NCBI GenBank assembly: GCA_024235135.1 | Contig: JACKMZ010000001.1 | Coordinates: 62,001 to 126,000 of the forward strand | Source: Gammaproteobacteria bacterium | Lineage (GTDB): Bacteria > Pseudomonadota > Gammaproteobacteria > Competibacterales > Competibacteraceae | Direction: 5' to 3' | DNA: 64,000 nucleotides | Part shown: in pieces, positions 40,047 through 50,055 of the stretch | Layout of the letters: each line of letters begins with the position of its first letter | Numbering within the stretch: position 1 is the stretch's first letter | The notes under the pieces: generated by a model | Databases searched by the model: none | What the model saw: only the letters and a program-made list of their open reading frames with translations | What the model was told of the DNA's origin: nothing | Program-made: the position numbers and the translations under genes

Positions 40047-40730
40047 TCAGAAACTCGTCCCCACCGCTAGCAACAGCACCCAGGGGTCGATGTCCACGTC
40101 CACTTTACGTTTCACGCCATTGGTCTTGAGCGTCGCCTCGGTGTCCATATCGACATACCAGGCGGTGAAATTGACGAACCAGTTGTCCTTGACCACGAAA
40201 TCCACACCGGCGTGAGCCGCCAGACCCCAGGAATTGTCGAGCGACAGTTTCGTTTTTCCGCCCAGCGCGTTTTCCAGGGAGGACGAGGTGTCCTCATCGA
40301 AGAACATCGTGTAGTTAATGCCAGCGCCCACGTAAGGCCGGATTTTGGCCTTGGGTAAGAATTGGTATTGAATGGAAAAAGTCGGTGGCAACACCTTGGC
40401 GCTGCCGATATTGCCCAACGCGCCGATGGAGCCTTCGGCATCGATGTCGTGTTCGGAGGGGAACGCCCCCAGAACTTCCAAAGAAATATTGTCGGTCAAC
40501 ATATAGCCGATGGTGAAGCCCAGGGTGACATTGTCATCGACGCTGACTTCCGAGCCGGGAATGCCGGTGACCGAACCGCTATCGTCGTTGGGCAATACCC
40601 AGGCCGGGCCCGCCCGCACGATCCAATCGCCTTTTTCCAGGGCGAATGCGGGGCTGGCCAGTCCGGCCGCCGCCACGACTATCATTAATATAAAAATCCT
40701 TAGTGCGACAAACTGTGTGAATCGATACAT
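40047..40730 (-). CDS. OmpW-family outer membrane protein
   Basis: A 227-residue protein with a signal peptide (to SPAFA) and the eight-stranded barrel pattern of OmpW: WIVRAGPAWVLPNDDSG, DNVTLGFTIGYMLTDNISLEVL, PTFSIQYQFLPKAKIRPYVGAGINYT and a C-terminal aromatic (GTSF). OmpW forms a narrow hydrophobic channel for small non-polar molecules. It is monocistronic and convergent with glk. Confidence 0.9.
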   Translation of the reverse strand: MYRFTQFVALRIFILMIVVAAAGLASPAFALEKGDWIVRAGPAWVLPNDDSGSVTGIPGSEVSVDDNVTLGFTIGYMLTDNISLEVLGAFPSEHDIDAEGSIGALGNIGSAKVLPPTFSIQYQFLPKAKIRPYVGAGINYTMFFDEDTSSSLENALGGKTKLSLDNSWGLAAHAGVDFVVKDNWFVNFTAWYVDMDTEATLKTNGVKRKVDVDIDPWVLLLAVGTSF

Positions 40731-41020
40731 TGTTTATTCTCCCCAATGGTTAAATCCCGTAAAGAACCGTTATTACAAATAATTACGAAGAAAATTCTAG
40801 TCCATCGATCCGAGCTATGCCGTATTTTCAACGGTTGTTGCGATTTGCCGAAACGCAAAAATCGGTGGGCTTGAAACCGCGTCGGGACAGCTTGGCGAAG
40901 GGGATGATCCGGCGCCGGTGACGTTGTCCTGTCAGTACTCGGATTGAATCTGTTCTACCATACGAATGACTGGGCACGGCCTGGATCGATCCCTTCCATC
41001 CCACCGAAGTGGAGTGAAAC

Positions 41021-41275
41021 ATGCGAAATCCTCTTGGCCTTCTTTTTGGATTGGCGCTTATTCTTCCGACCGCCCTTGCCAGTGCGACCGAATGGAATAT
41101 GGCCACCCCCTATCCAGACAAAACCTTTTATACCGAAAACATCCGCCAGTTCGCGGCTGATATCGACCAAGCCACCGGCGGCGGGCTGAAGATCACGGTG
41201 CACAGCGGGGGATCGCTGTTCAAGCATCCGCAGATCAAGCAGGCCGTGCAAACCGGCCAGGTACAGCCAGAGTAG
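41021..41275 (+). pseudogene. TRAP transporter binding protein dctP, only the N-terminal 84 residues
   Basis: The frame starts with a signal peptide (MRNPLGLLFGLALILPTALA) and the DctP block TEWNMATPYPDKTFYTENIRQF, QATGGGLKITVHSGGSLFKH and IKQAVQTGQVQ, the usual beginning of a DctP domain. It then ends in a stop supplied by the inserted element at 41272. A normal DctP is about 330 residues, so three quarters are missing. The remaining protein could not bind substrate. Confidence 0.88.
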
Positions 41276-41455
41276 GGTGGGCAACTTGTTTGCCCACGCG
41301 GAACAAAATCACCCTGCTCGCAAATGGCTCTATTCATTTTGAATGGGACGGTGCAACCTGCGCTTAATCGCATGCTCACTAGCTACTTAATTCAACTCGG
41401 AACGGCGCCACATCATTTGATTTCCGCCGTGTGGGCAACAAGTTGCCCACCCTAC
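41272..41455. mobile_element. 184-bp non-autonomous element with inverted terminal repeats
   Basis: The left end GTAGGGTGGGCAACTTGTTT (41272-41291, continuing GCCCAC) is repeated in inverse orientation at the right end (41431-41455, ending GTTGCCCACCCTAC). The inner 130 bases have no coding frame. Size, ends and lack of a gene fit a MITE. No clear target duplication is visible. It sits exactly at the breakpoint between the dctP and dctM remnants. Confidence 0.7.
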
Positions 41456-41492
41456 GCAACGGTTCGTGCCGCAGGGACTGACTGGATGAGAC

Positions 41493-41612
41493 ATGCTCGC
41501 CATCGCCCGTGCCGCCCTGCCCTTCTTTTTACTGCTGTTGATCGCCGTGGCAATCATCAGCCTCTTTCCCGGTCTGGTTACCTGGCTGCCGCAAACCATG
41601 AGCGGCACTTGA
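41493..41612 (+). pseudogene. TRAP transporter large permease dctM, C-terminal remnant
   Basis: Thirty-nine residues (MLAIARAALPFFLLLLIAVA and SLFPGLVTWLPQTM) match the final transmembrane helix and end of DctM-type permeases. All preceding helices and the dctQ subunit are absent; a stop lies just upstream in frame. Together with the dctP fragment this is what is left of a dctPQM operon. Confidence 0.75.
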
Positions 41613-41644
41613 GCGGGTGGCCGGCGATTTAGGAGTCTGTTCCC

Positions 41645-44600
41645 ATGGCGACGGATAAATGGCAATTCTGGATCGATCGCGGCGGCACTTTCACCGATGT
41701 TATCGGGCGTCGGCCGGATGGCGGCCGCATTACCCATAAACTATTGTCCGATAACCCCGAACGTTACCGTGACGCCGCCTTGCAAGGCATCCGCGACTTG
41801 CTGGGCATTGCGCCGGACGCGCCGATTCCGGGCGAACTCATCGAGTCCGTGAAAATGGGCACGACTGTCGCCACCAATGCCTTGCTGGAACGCAAGGGCG
41901 AACGCGCCGTGCTGTTGATCACCCAGGGCTTCGGCGACGCCTTGCGCATCGGTTATCAAACGCGGCCCCGTTTGTTCGCGCGCGAGATCGTCCTGCCGGA
42001 ATTGCTGTACGAGCGTGTCATCGAAGTGCCTGAGCGGATGCGGGCGGATGGCGTCGAACGAGTACCGGTCGCCGCCGATGCCGTGCGCGACGAACTGCAA
42101 ACGGCTTTCGCCGCGGGCATTCGCGCCTGCGCGATCGTCTTCGTGCACGGCTATCGCTATCCCGAGCACGAACGGCAGGTCGCCGCCCTCGCCGAACAGG
42201 TCGGTTTTACCCAGATCAGCGTCTCGCATCGGGTGTCGCCGCTGATCAAGCTGATCGGGCGCGGCGACACCACCGTGGTCGATGCCTATCTGTCGCCCAT
42301 CCTCAAACGCTATGTCGCGCAAGTGGCCAGCGAATTGGGCGATACCCGCCTGCTGTTCATGAAATCCAACGGTGGGCTTAGCGAAGCCCGGCTGTTCGAG
42401 GGCAAGGACGCGATTCTGTCCGGTCCGGCCGGGGGCATCGTGGCCTGCGCCCGCACGGGAAAGCTGGCCGGTTTCGACAAGATTATCGGCTTCGACATGG
42501 GCGGCACCTCCACGGACGTATCGCATTTCGACGGCGAATTCGAGCGCAGCCTGGAAACGTCGGTGGCGGGCGTGCGCATGCGGGTGCCGATGCTGCGGAT
42601 TCATACTGTCGCTGCGGGTGGCGGGTCGATTCTGCATTTCGATGGCGCGCGGCTGCGGGTCGGACCGGATTCGGCAGGCGCGAATCCGGGACCGGCCAGT
42701 TATCGACGGGGCGGTCCGCTGGCGGTGACCGATTGCAACGTGATGCTCGGCAAGTTGCAGCCCGCGTATTTCCCCCCGGTATTCGGCCCGCGGGGTGATC
42801 TGGCCTTGGACGATGCCATCGTCCGCGACCGATTCAGCGAACTGGCGGCGGAGATTCAAGCCGGCACCGGCCGCGCCATGAGCCCGGCGGAAGTCGCCGA
42901 TGGATTTCTCAAGATCGCGGTCGAGAACATGGCCAACGCCATCAAACAGATATCCGTGCAACGCGGTTACGACGTCACCCGCTATGTGTTGAATTGCTTC
43001 GGCGGCGCCGGTGGCCAGCATGCCTGCCTGGTGGCCGACGCGCTGGGTATGAAAACCATACTGATACATCCCTACGCCGGGGTATTGTCGGCCTACGGCA
43101 TGGGTTTGGCCGATCTCACCGCGCTGCGTGAGCGTACCGTGGAAGCGTTGCTGGATGCCGCCCTGATTGAACGGCTTGATGCGACGTTGCGGGAAATGGC
43201 CAACGAGGGTCGCGGCGAATTGCGGCGGCAGGGCGTGGCGGACGAACATATCGTGATCAAGGCGCAGGTCCACGTCAAATACCGGGGCACCGACACCGCC
43301 CTGGTGGTCGATTATGGAAATCCGCATCGTATCGCCGAGGCGTTCGCCCGCGCCCATCGACAGCAATTCGGCTTTCTCGCCGAACGGACGCCTTTGGTCG
43401 TCGAAACGCTGGTCGTCGAAGTGATCGGACAGACCGGCGGCGTCGGGGGCGAATCGGAAGCACCGCGACGCACGGAGGATGACGGCCAGCTTGAGCCGCT
43501 GGCCGAAGTCCAAGCCTACATGGCGGGGGACTGGCGGACGACGCGGGTTTTCAAGGCGGCGGCGCTGTGCGCCGAGGATTGCGTCGCAGGACCGGCAATC
43601 ATCAGCGAAGCGACTTCGACCGTGGTCGTCGAACCGGGTTGGGCGGCCACGTTGAACGCCCAGGGCCATTTGATTTTGCGTCGGGTGGTTCCTTTGCCGG
43701 CCCGCGTGGCGGTCGGTACCGACGTCGATCCGGTGATGCTGGAAGTGTTCAATAATCTGTTCATGAGCATCGCCGAGCAGATGGGCGTCACCCTGCAAAA
43801 CACGGCGTATTCGGCCAACGTCAAGGAGCGGCTGGATTTTTCCTGCGCGATCTTCGATCAAGGCGGGGCGCTGGTGGCCAATGCCCCGCACGTGCCGGTG
43901 CATCTAGGTTCGATGAGCGACAGCGTGCGCGTCATTCTCGGCACGCGGGGCGCCACGATGCGTCCCGGCGATGTGTACATGCTCAACGATCCCTACCACG
44001 GCGGAACGCATTTGCCGGACATTACGGTGATCACGCCGGTGTTCGATCAAGCCGGCCGGGATCTCATGTTTTTGGTGGCCAGCCGCGCGCATCATGCCGA
44101 TATCGGTGGCATCACGCCGGGCTCCATGCCGCCCGGTAGCCGCCATATCGACGAGGAAGGCGTGCTGATCGACGATTTCCATCTGGTCGAGCAGGGCCGT
44201 TTTCGGGAACAAGCCGTGCTGGAATTATTGCGGGGCGGCCGTTATCCCGCTCGCAACACCCCGCAGAACCTGGGCGATCTCAAGGCTCAGGTAGCGGCTA
44301 ACGAAAAAGGCGTGCGGGAATTACGCAAAATGGTGGCGCAATTCGGCCTGGACGTGGTGCAAGCCTATATGGGTCATGTGCAGGACAATGCCGCGGAGCA
44401 GGTCCGACGCATGTTGGCGGTGCTCAAGGATGGCGCGTTCGAGCTTCCCCTGGACGACGGCAGCCTGATCCGCGTGGCGATCCGCATCGATCCCGATGAA
44501 CGGACCGCCAGCGTCGATTTCGCGGGCACTTCGGCGCAACGACCGAACAATTTCAACGCGCCGCTGGCCATCACCCGCGCCGCCGTGTTGTACGTGTTCC

Positions 44601-45259
44601 GCACTTTGGTCGATGACGATATTCCGCTTAACGAAGGCTGTTTACGACCGCTGAAACTGATCGTGCCGGAAGGCAGTATGCTCAGCCCGAAGTATCCGGC
44701 CGCCGTGGTGGCCGGCAATGTCGAGGTCAGCCAAAGTATCGTCGATGCCCTGTATGGCGCGTTGGGTTTGCTGGCGGCCTCGCAGGGCACCATGAATAAT
44801 TTCACCTTCGGCAACGACCGCTATCAGCACTACGAAACGCTCTGCGGCGGGGCCGGAGCGGGCGAAGGTTTCCACGGAGCCAGCGCGGTGCACACGCACA
44901 TGACCAATAGCCGGCTGACCGATCCGGAGATTCTGGAAAGCCGGTTCCCGGTGTTGCTGGAAACATTCGAGATACGCCAAAATTCCGGCGGCGCGGGCCG
45001 CTGGCATGGCGGTAACGGCGTGCGGCGGCGGATACGTTTTCTGGAAGCGATGACCGGCGCGATTTTGGCCAATCGGCGGATCGTGGCGCCGTTCGGATTG
45101 AACGGGGGCGGTGACGGTGCGTTAGGCCGGGCCTGGATCGAGCGGCGCGATGGTTCGCGACAGCCGTTGGGGGGCGCCGATCGGGCCGAGTTGGAAGCTG
45201 GCGAGGCGTTCGTCATCGAAACGCCCGGCGGTGGGGGATTTGGTTCGGAAAATCAGTAG
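41645..45259 (+). CDS. Fused hydantoinase/5-oxoprolinase (HyuA-HyuB), ATP-dependent
   Basis: A 1204-residue protein. The N-terminal HyuA half has the actin-like ATPase motifs [24 protein letters not shown] and [16 protein letters not shown]; the C-terminal HyuB half begins about residue 690 with [19 protein letters not shown] and holds [17 protein letters not shown] and [12 protein letters not shown]. The one-chain organisation and length match eukaryotic-type 5-oxoprolinase, which opens 5-oxoproline to glutamate with ATP; hydantoins are alternative substrates. It follows the TRAP remnants by 32 bases, so that transporter probably once imported its substrate (inference). Confidence 0.9.
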   Translation: MATDKWQFWIDRGGTFTDVIGRRPDGGRITHKLLSDNPERYRDAALQGIRDLLGIAPDAPIPGELIESVKMGTTVATNALLERKGERAVLLITQGFGDALRIGYQTRPRLFAREIVLPELLYERVIEVPERMRADGVERVPVAADAVRDELQTAFAAGIRACAIVFVHGYRYPEHERQVAALAEQVGFTQISVSHRVSPLIKLIGRGDTTVVDAYLSPILKRYVAQVASELGDTRLLFMKSNGGLSEARLFEGKDAILSGPAGGIVACARTGKLAGFDKIIGFDMGGTSTDVSHFDGEFERSLETSVAGVRMRVPMLRIHTVAAGGGSILHFDGARLRVGPDSAGANPGPASYRRGGPLAVTDCNVMLGKLQPAYFPPVFGPRGDLALDDAIVRDRFSELAAEIQAGTGRAMSPAEVADGFLKIAVENMANAIKQISVQRGYDVTRYVLNCFGGAGGQHACLVADALGMKTILIHPYAGVLSAYGMGLADLTALRERTVEALLDAALIERLDATLREMANEGRGELRRQGVADEHIVIKAQVHVKYRGTDTALVVDYGNPHRIAEAFARAHRQQFGFLAERTPLVVETLVVEVIGQTGGVGGESEAPRRTEDDGQLEPLAEVQAYMAGDWRTTRVFKAAALCAEDCVAGPAIISEATSTVVVEPGWAATLNAQGHLILRRVVPLPARVAVGTDVDPVMLEVFNNLFMSIAEQMGVTLQNTAYSANVKERLDFSCAIFDQGGALVANAPHVPVHLGSMSDSVRVILGTRGATMRPGDVYMLNDPYHGGTHLPDITVITPVFDQAGRDLMFLVASRAHHADIGGITPGSMPPGSRHIDEEGVLIDDFHLVEQGRFREQAVLELLRGGRYPARNTPQNLGDLKAQVAANEKGVRELRKMVAQFGLDVVQAYMGHVQDNAAEQVRRMLAVLKDGAFELPLDDGSLIRVAIRIDPDERTASVDFAGTSAQRPNNFNAPLAITRAAVLYVFRTLVDDDIPLNEGCLRPLKLIVPEGSMLSPKYPAAVVAGNVEVSQSIVDALYGALGLLAASQGTMNNFTFGNDRYQHYETLCGGAGAGEGFHGASAVHTHMTNSRLTDPEILESRFPVLLETFEIRQNSGGAGRWHGGNGVRRRIRFLEAMTGAILANRRIVAPFGLNGGGDGALGRAWIERRDGSRQPLGGADRAELEAGEAFVIETPGGGGFGSENQ

Positions 45260-45272
45260 AGGTCAACCTTTT

Positions 45273-46022
45273 ATGGTAGATAAAGTCGTCCTGATTACAG
45301 GAAGCGCAAGAGGGATTGGCGCGGCAACGGCTCAATTATTTGCGCGACAGGGATATGCCGTCTGTATCAACTACAAAACGAATGCCGAAGCCGCCGAGCG
45401 TGTCGCAACGGCAATACACTCGCAAGGTGGTCGGTGCATTTCGGTGCCAGCGGATGTGTCGCGCGAACAGGATGTCATGCGGCTATTTTCCACGATGGAC
45501 CGGGAATTGGGGACGCTGTCCGTGCTGGTCAATAATGCCGGGATTCTTAGGACACAGTGTCGGCTCGAAGGATTGAGCGAAGAACGTATCAATACCGTAT
45601 TGATAAATAATGTAACGAGCTGTTTTCTTTGCTCCAGGGAGGCCGTCAAGCGCATGTCGACGAAAAACGGCGGTGCCGGGGGGACGATCGTCAATGTTTC
45701 GTCTATCGCGGCCAAATATGGATCGCCCAACGAATATCTCGATTACGCCGCCTCCAAAGGGGCGATGGATAGCTTTACCAAGGGCCTTTCATTGGAAGTG
45801 GCGGACGAAGGGATTCGTGTGAATGGCGTTCGTCCGGGACATGTTTATACGGATATTCATGCGGATGGCGGAGAACCGGGTCGCGTGGATCGCCTGAGCG
45901 GGAAGATTCCATTGAAGCGGGGCGGCCGGCCGGAGGAAATCGCCGAAGCGATTTACTGGCTGGCTTCGGAAAAATCCTCATTCGCAACGGGTACGGTAAT
46001 TGACGTGGCGGGTGGGCTTTAA
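45273..46022 (+). CDS. SDR-family NAD(P)-dependent oxidoreductase
   Basis: A 249-residue classical short-chain dehydrogenase: TGSARGIG near the N-terminus, LVNNAGIL, VNVSSIAAKYGSPNEYLDYAASKGAMD with the Ser-Tyr-Lys triad, and the late VNGVRPGHVYTDIH. It starts 13 bases after the oxoprolinase stop behind AGAGGT. Substrate unknown; similar proteins reduce sugars or 3-oxoacyl units. Its base composition already drifts towards AT in the second half, marking the approach to the accessory island. Confidence 0.9.
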   Translation: MVDKVVLITGSARGIGAATAQLFARQGYAVCINYKTNAEAAERVATAIHSQGGRCISVPADVSREQDVMRLFSTMDRELGTLSVLVNNAGILRTQCRLEGLSEERINTVLINNVTSCFLCSREAVKRMSTKNGGAGGTIVNVSSIAAKYGSPNEYLDYAASKGAMDSFTKGLSLEVADEGIRVNGVRPGHVYTDIHADGGEPGRVDRLSGKIPLKRGGRPEEIAEAIYWLASEKSSFATGTVIDVAGGL

Positions 46023-46394
46023 CGCATTGTCAACGGAATCAGATGGCCCTGTTGCATGGGTTAATTTCTTTGTACTCCGAGATAATCGCCACCTGACCGC
46101 TAATTTTACCCGATCTCTCAGCGCCGAACTCGCGCGCCGTTTGAACTTAGGCGCTATCGAGGTTGGGCAATAGTGGCTAATGACATTAGCGCAGAAGATC
46201 CGTTGTTATGGTTTTCCACGGTTCGGAGACACAATCTTCAAGTATTTTTCATTTCTCCCCTAGCTGTGAAATTGCCGTAAACACGCTCCGCCAATTCCAC
46301 GAGCATGGATGATAAATAAGTACCAATTGTCCACATCACGACTCTCCGCCAATTCTGCGAGTAGCAATAAAAAAACGCCTGGAAACACTTAAAT
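46023..46394. other. Non-coding border of the accessory island with a short direct repeat
   Basis: The 372 bases have no gene. An 18-base sequence CTCCGCCAATTCCACGAG (46286-46303) recurs with two changes as CTCCGCCAATTCTGCGAG at 46344-46361, which may be a duplicated integration site or simple local duplication. Confidence 0.45.
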
Positions 46395-47045
46395 TTACTT
46401 TACTTGCCGTAAAAGCACGGTTGGATGCCATAATTGGTCAATGTCCATTTGGTTATAAATCACGGCGTCGGCATTTTCGAGCATCAGTTTATGGCTAGAA
46501 TTTCTCTTGGGTGGCGCGTTCTTAATACTGCATTCTTGAGACGCCGTCAAAAAATCTCCGTCATGACAGGCTTCTGGAAATTTGTTCCATCCGAATGGAG
46601 GGATCGGCATTATGCCGTAGGCGATGCCCAGAATAGCCATTTGGGCATCGGCGGGGTAAGCGTTAAAGGACCCATAGTATTTCCTGGCTACCGGATTGGT
46701 TTTTAGGTATTTTTCATCGGCTTCTATTTTCCTCGCCATCATGCTCTCGATACCGTTATTGCTCAACTCTAGGGTAGTCATTGCAGCGAAGGCGGCTCCA
46801 CCCTTTTTAATCAAGTCCGTGCGGCTCTTTACCTTGTTCCATTCCTCCGCAACTTGGCCGCTACTGGCAATCCCCCCTCCCTTGGTTCGAAATTCGAGCT
46901 GTTGGGCACTGGCAACGGAATCAATGAGGTAACCTACGCCAACGGTCACTAAGCCTTTAATATCCAAATACATATGGTTATATTTCCCCTCGACCCCGGC
47001 TTGCGCTAAAAAGCGTGGTAGAGCGATCTTTACGGCTGCGTGCAT
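46395..47045 (-). CDS. Putative T4-lysozyme-like muramidase
   Basis: A 216-residue protein. The N-terminal part, VEGKYNHMYLDIKGLVTVGV, reproduces the T4 lysozyme catalytic triad with exact spacing: Glu19, Asp28, Thr34 (9 and 6 residues apart, as in E11-D20-T26). The later MAILGIAYGIMPIPPFGWNKF and FLTASQECSIK blocks fit the helical lobe of this fold. It has no signal peptide, so it needs another route to reach peptidoglycan, as phage endolysins or secretion-system effectors do. It is the last of three genes on the same strand and is AT-richer than the chromosome around it. Confidence 0.7.
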   Translation of the reverse strand: MHAAVKIALPRFLAQAGVEGKYNHMYLDIKGLVTVGVGYLIDSVASAQQLEFRTKGGGIASSGQVAEEWNKVKSRTDLIKKGGAAFAAMTTLELSNNGIESMMARKIEADEKYLKTNPVARKYYGSFNAYPADAQMAILGIAYGIMPIPPFGWNKFPEACHDGDFLTASQECSIKNAPPKRNSSHKLMLENADAVIYNQMDIDQLWHPTVLLRQVK

Positions 47046-47100
47046 TTCGTTCTCCTACTCAAATGGAACGCAACCTTTCGGTACGCTCCACTTTCTCGAA

Positions 47101-48105
47101 TCAATCGAAATATTTTACCTTACCGATGATTTTTCCACCTTTTCCGTAAATATCCTTGTTGTATGTCGTGTCACTGCTTTTGTAATCGACTTCCGGTGAC
47201 GTCTTATATTTACCCTTGACGATATTGACTATCTGCTCCGCGAATTTATCGGCCCTCACGTCTGAAATGGGCGTTACCTTCGCGGCAGACTTTGCACCAC
47301 CCGCCCCTCCGACTACAGCTCCGACAAGTTCCAATACAGCCTTAGCTTCCTTGCGCCGCGCGGTATAAGCATCGACCTCGGCACACTTTAGGCATCGGCC
47401 TTTGCTCATCACGAAATGAAACATATAGATATTCATCGCAGCATTGTCAGCCGCAATGCCTTCCACACCGCAATCCAGACCCAAGCTTTTGGCCCATGCC
47501 GCCATTCCTGAGTAATCGATATTGTGCTTTTTTCGAATAGATTCCAAAGACGTTATCCATTCCATCCATCCAAACAATGCACCCGAGTCGCTGACATGCC
47601 CCGTTTTACCGGTCGTATGTCCCATCCTGCAGTATTTGTCGAGCGCCAGCGTTTTCCATGTCAGGAAAAATAAGGGTCTGCCATTGTCCGTAAGCTCGCT
47701 TTTGAAAATTCCGACTTCACGTTCATGGGTTGGTGGTTTTTGTAACCAACTTTTAACATCATTCGATATTGCGTCCGATTTTGACCAGTGACTCTTCGAG
47801 TAATATTCCCATTCTTCTGACGCGGCTTTCTTTTTTGACCAACTCGGAACACCGGGTTTCACCAAATTGAACCAAGCCGTCCACTCGTCCGAAAGGGCCT
47901 TGAAATCCTTGTTGCTTCGCGTGATCCCAGAAAGTATCAAATCCGGGTGATGAAGGTAGAAAACGATATCTGCCAGCTTATTTGGGTCCGTTACCCCCTG
48001 TTGCACGGCTTCTTGAACGACGGTGGGCCAGAGCGCCGGCGAATGGATGTTCTTGTTGAATAAAGTTTGAACAGACTCGGGAAGCTCACTGATATGAAAT
48101 GCCAT
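47101..48105 (-). CDS. Unknown 334-residue protein of the muramidase cluster
   Basis: No family could be named with certainty. The segment NKLADIVFYLHHPDL followed by LSDEWTAWFNLVKPGVP resembles a conserved segment I associate with proteins that accompany secreted cell-wall enzymes. The middle is Trp-rich, four cysteines occur (DKYC, LDCG, RCLKC), and a Gly/Ala-rich stretch (LVGAVVGGAGGAKSAA, about residue 265) precedes a short C-terminal domain with KYKTSPEVDYKSSDTTYNKD. No signal peptide is seen. It stands 55 bases before the muramidase gene, so co-expression is likely. Confidence 0.6.
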   Translation of the reverse strand: MAFHISELPESVQTLFNKNIHSPALWPTVVQEAVQQGVTDPNKLADIVFYLHHPDLILSGITRSNKDFKALSDEWTAWFNLVKPGVPSWSKKKAASEEWEYYSKSHWSKSDAISNDVKSWLQKPPTHEREVGIFKSELTDNGRPLFFLTWKTLALDKYCRMGHTTGKTGHVSDSGALFGWMEWITSLESIRKKHNIDYSGMAAWAKSLGLDCGVEGIAADNAAMNIYMFHFVMSKGRCLKCAEVDAYTARRKEAKAVLELVGAVVGGAGGAKSAAKVTPISDVRADKFAEQIVNIVKGKYKTSPEVDYKSSDTTYNKDIYGKGGKIIGKVKYFD

Positions 48106-48245
48106 TTTACCTATCTCCGATACGTTCAGGAAAAATTCGACAATATCGTCAACGGATAATTACCATCGCTAATTTCTTGGTATCAAAACTCCGTATCTTT
48201 CCAGGTTTTTGAGTCACAGAAGATAAGCCCGATGAATTGGTCAAG

Positions 48246-48836
48246 CTAGAAGAGAGGTTTTCTCTTTTTCATCAGCGCACTTAGAAATTGCTTAACCGGA
48301 CGATCGAGATGTTGTCCTAGCAGCTTCTTTTCTTCACCCGACGGAGTATCATTGAACCCTACCTTAGGTTTTGACGCCTTTTGGTCATTACCATGAAAAT
48401 GATTATGCAAATCGGGAATGACTGAGTTCCTTTCAGCGTCGAGCTTGTTATGCATGATTTCGTGAAACGCTAGCACGGCCAACAATTGAGCACGATTAGG
48501 CGCATCCGCAACGGGCCTGACGTAAATCTCGGATAGCATTCCCTTGGTATGTTGAAATGTGCAACCGCCGGCATGTGCGCATTTTCCTGGAGGAATATCG
48601 CCATATGACGCGACAGGATAAAAGTAAACCACCAGTTCATCGTCTTCTACCAATGCCGCATTGTAACGCCACCAGCAGCGTACAGTTGAATTGCTGTAAA
48701 CACTTGAATGGGAGAGGACATCTTTAAACCACGTTTCCAAATGTTTGGCTATTTGATCGCGAATTCCGTTATCCCACAAGTCCTTCTCATGTTTGATGAG
48801 ACTTACTAAAATAACGTCATATTTCGATCGCGCCAT
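48246..48836 (-). CDS. Putative zincin-like metallopeptidase (HExxH)
   Basis: A 196-residue protein with the zinc motif FHEIMH (His125, Glu126, His129) in a helix, followed by LHNHFHG (144-149) that may supply the third ligand. The preceding part contains the cysteine/histidine-rich CAHAGGCTFQH, possibly a structural metal site, and GMLSEIYVRPV as a strand before the active helix. There is no signal peptide. It is the first gene of the three-gene cluster. A protein-cleaving toxin or housekeeping peptidase are both possible; no named family was recognised. Confidence 0.6.
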   Translation of the reverse strand: MARSKYDVILVSLIKHEKDLWDNGIRDQIAKHLETWFKDVLSHSSVYSNSTVRCWWRYNAALVEDDELVVYFYPVASYGDIPPGKCAHAGGCTFQHTKGMLSEIYVRPVADAPNRAQLLAVLAFHEIMHNKLDAERNSVIPDLHNHFHGNDQKASKPKVGFNDTPSGEEKKLLGQHLDRPVKQFLSALMKKRKPLF

Positions 48837-50042
48837 ATCATTAGCTCCTCGATAGAATTAAAAAGCACTACAGAATATCGTTCCACATCTTTTCGTCGGA
48901 GCGCCATGCTATTGGTTCATTAGGTCTTGTGGAACATATACGAGGGTGAATAAATTCTGCCCGCATATCAGGCTTGCACGAGGCCATCGTGATAGGCTGA
49001 GAGCCTTGGGAAGATGGGTGTACTGTCAGAATATTCATGCAGTAAGACTAGACATTAGACACACGGTCAGCGGTAAGAATATCCTCAAAAATTGCGTGAA
49101 ATTTACTTGCCCATAGGCGTCTTGAATCTGATGGAGAAAAGGCTTCAAAAATTTTCAGGAATAGTGTGTTCTATCCACATGTGCTTCAAAAATGGTTCGC
49201 CTATTCGCCGGAAATGTTCACTGCATTTTCGTTAAATGTCGACCTATTCAAATTTTCATTTGTACCATGACAATTGAGCAGTACGTGCAGACTGTTTCGC
49301 TACTTGGAAAACCATCGCTTTAGGTAGCCTGTATACTGTAATAATCGCAAAAATTATGCTCAGTTATTTCCGCCGTTAGAGACTGATTAGTGGTCTGTAT
49401 CGAACGTGTCGCTCTATTTTGCAAGATAGGCGCCACAAATTTTTGAAATTTTTTAATAGGAGGTTTGTAGCTTAATTTGGCATCCAACTATTTATCCCTT
49501 GGTTAAACACGGAACTTGCCGGAATGATTTGCGGTTCCATAGACCACTGCTTATTTGAGTGGCTCAAAATGCTACCGATACCGATTCGAATGGAATGCGT
49601 CGGAGCGCCAGCATTGCAGGCGCTATTCGGCTTTATAATCAACAAAAAACGTTAAAAAATAATGGATATGATGGATTGAATGGCGAATATCACGAGATTT
49701 GCAGAATCTGACGCCAGCCATTCATTTCACCGATCGTTTCATTCTGGTCCGTTCAAACTGAACCAATGGTGGGTCATTTTGAATCGGTGACTCATCAAAA
49801 CGTAGGCTCAATGAAATCGTGGCCCGTTGAAGCTGGTGGGATCGAAGATTGAGGATTACACGGAGCGGGTGCTCCAATACGGCAGCCGCCCCGTTTTCTG
49901 ATGATTGATCTTGTGAACCTGTTAGCGATACCCAGGCTACGAAACAGCTTGTTCACTGCGTTGGCCCGGTGGGGTCCATTGCCCCACCGTGGCGCGGCAT
50001 AGCCGTCAAATCAAGCGATAGGCTGTAGAAATTCAGGGTAAT
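48837..50042. other. AT-rich 1.2-kb stretch with no gene seen
   Basis: No reading frame of 60 residues exists on either strand. The sequence is visibly AT-richer in its first part. Near its end (49967-49989) is an 8-base perfect hairpin, CGGTGGGG with CCCCACCG, which may terminate transcription. The AGCTTAATTTGG and similar AT tracts may be promoters of the metallopeptidase cluster. No tRNA, integrase or insertion-sequence end could be recognised. Confidence 0.55.
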
Positions 50043-50055
50043 GTGATCGTGCCGT

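Noticed and set aside
41741..43903. 720-residue frame antisense to the oxoprolinase
   Set aside because: The plus strand codes for a full-length family protein; the antisense sequence has no recognisable motif.
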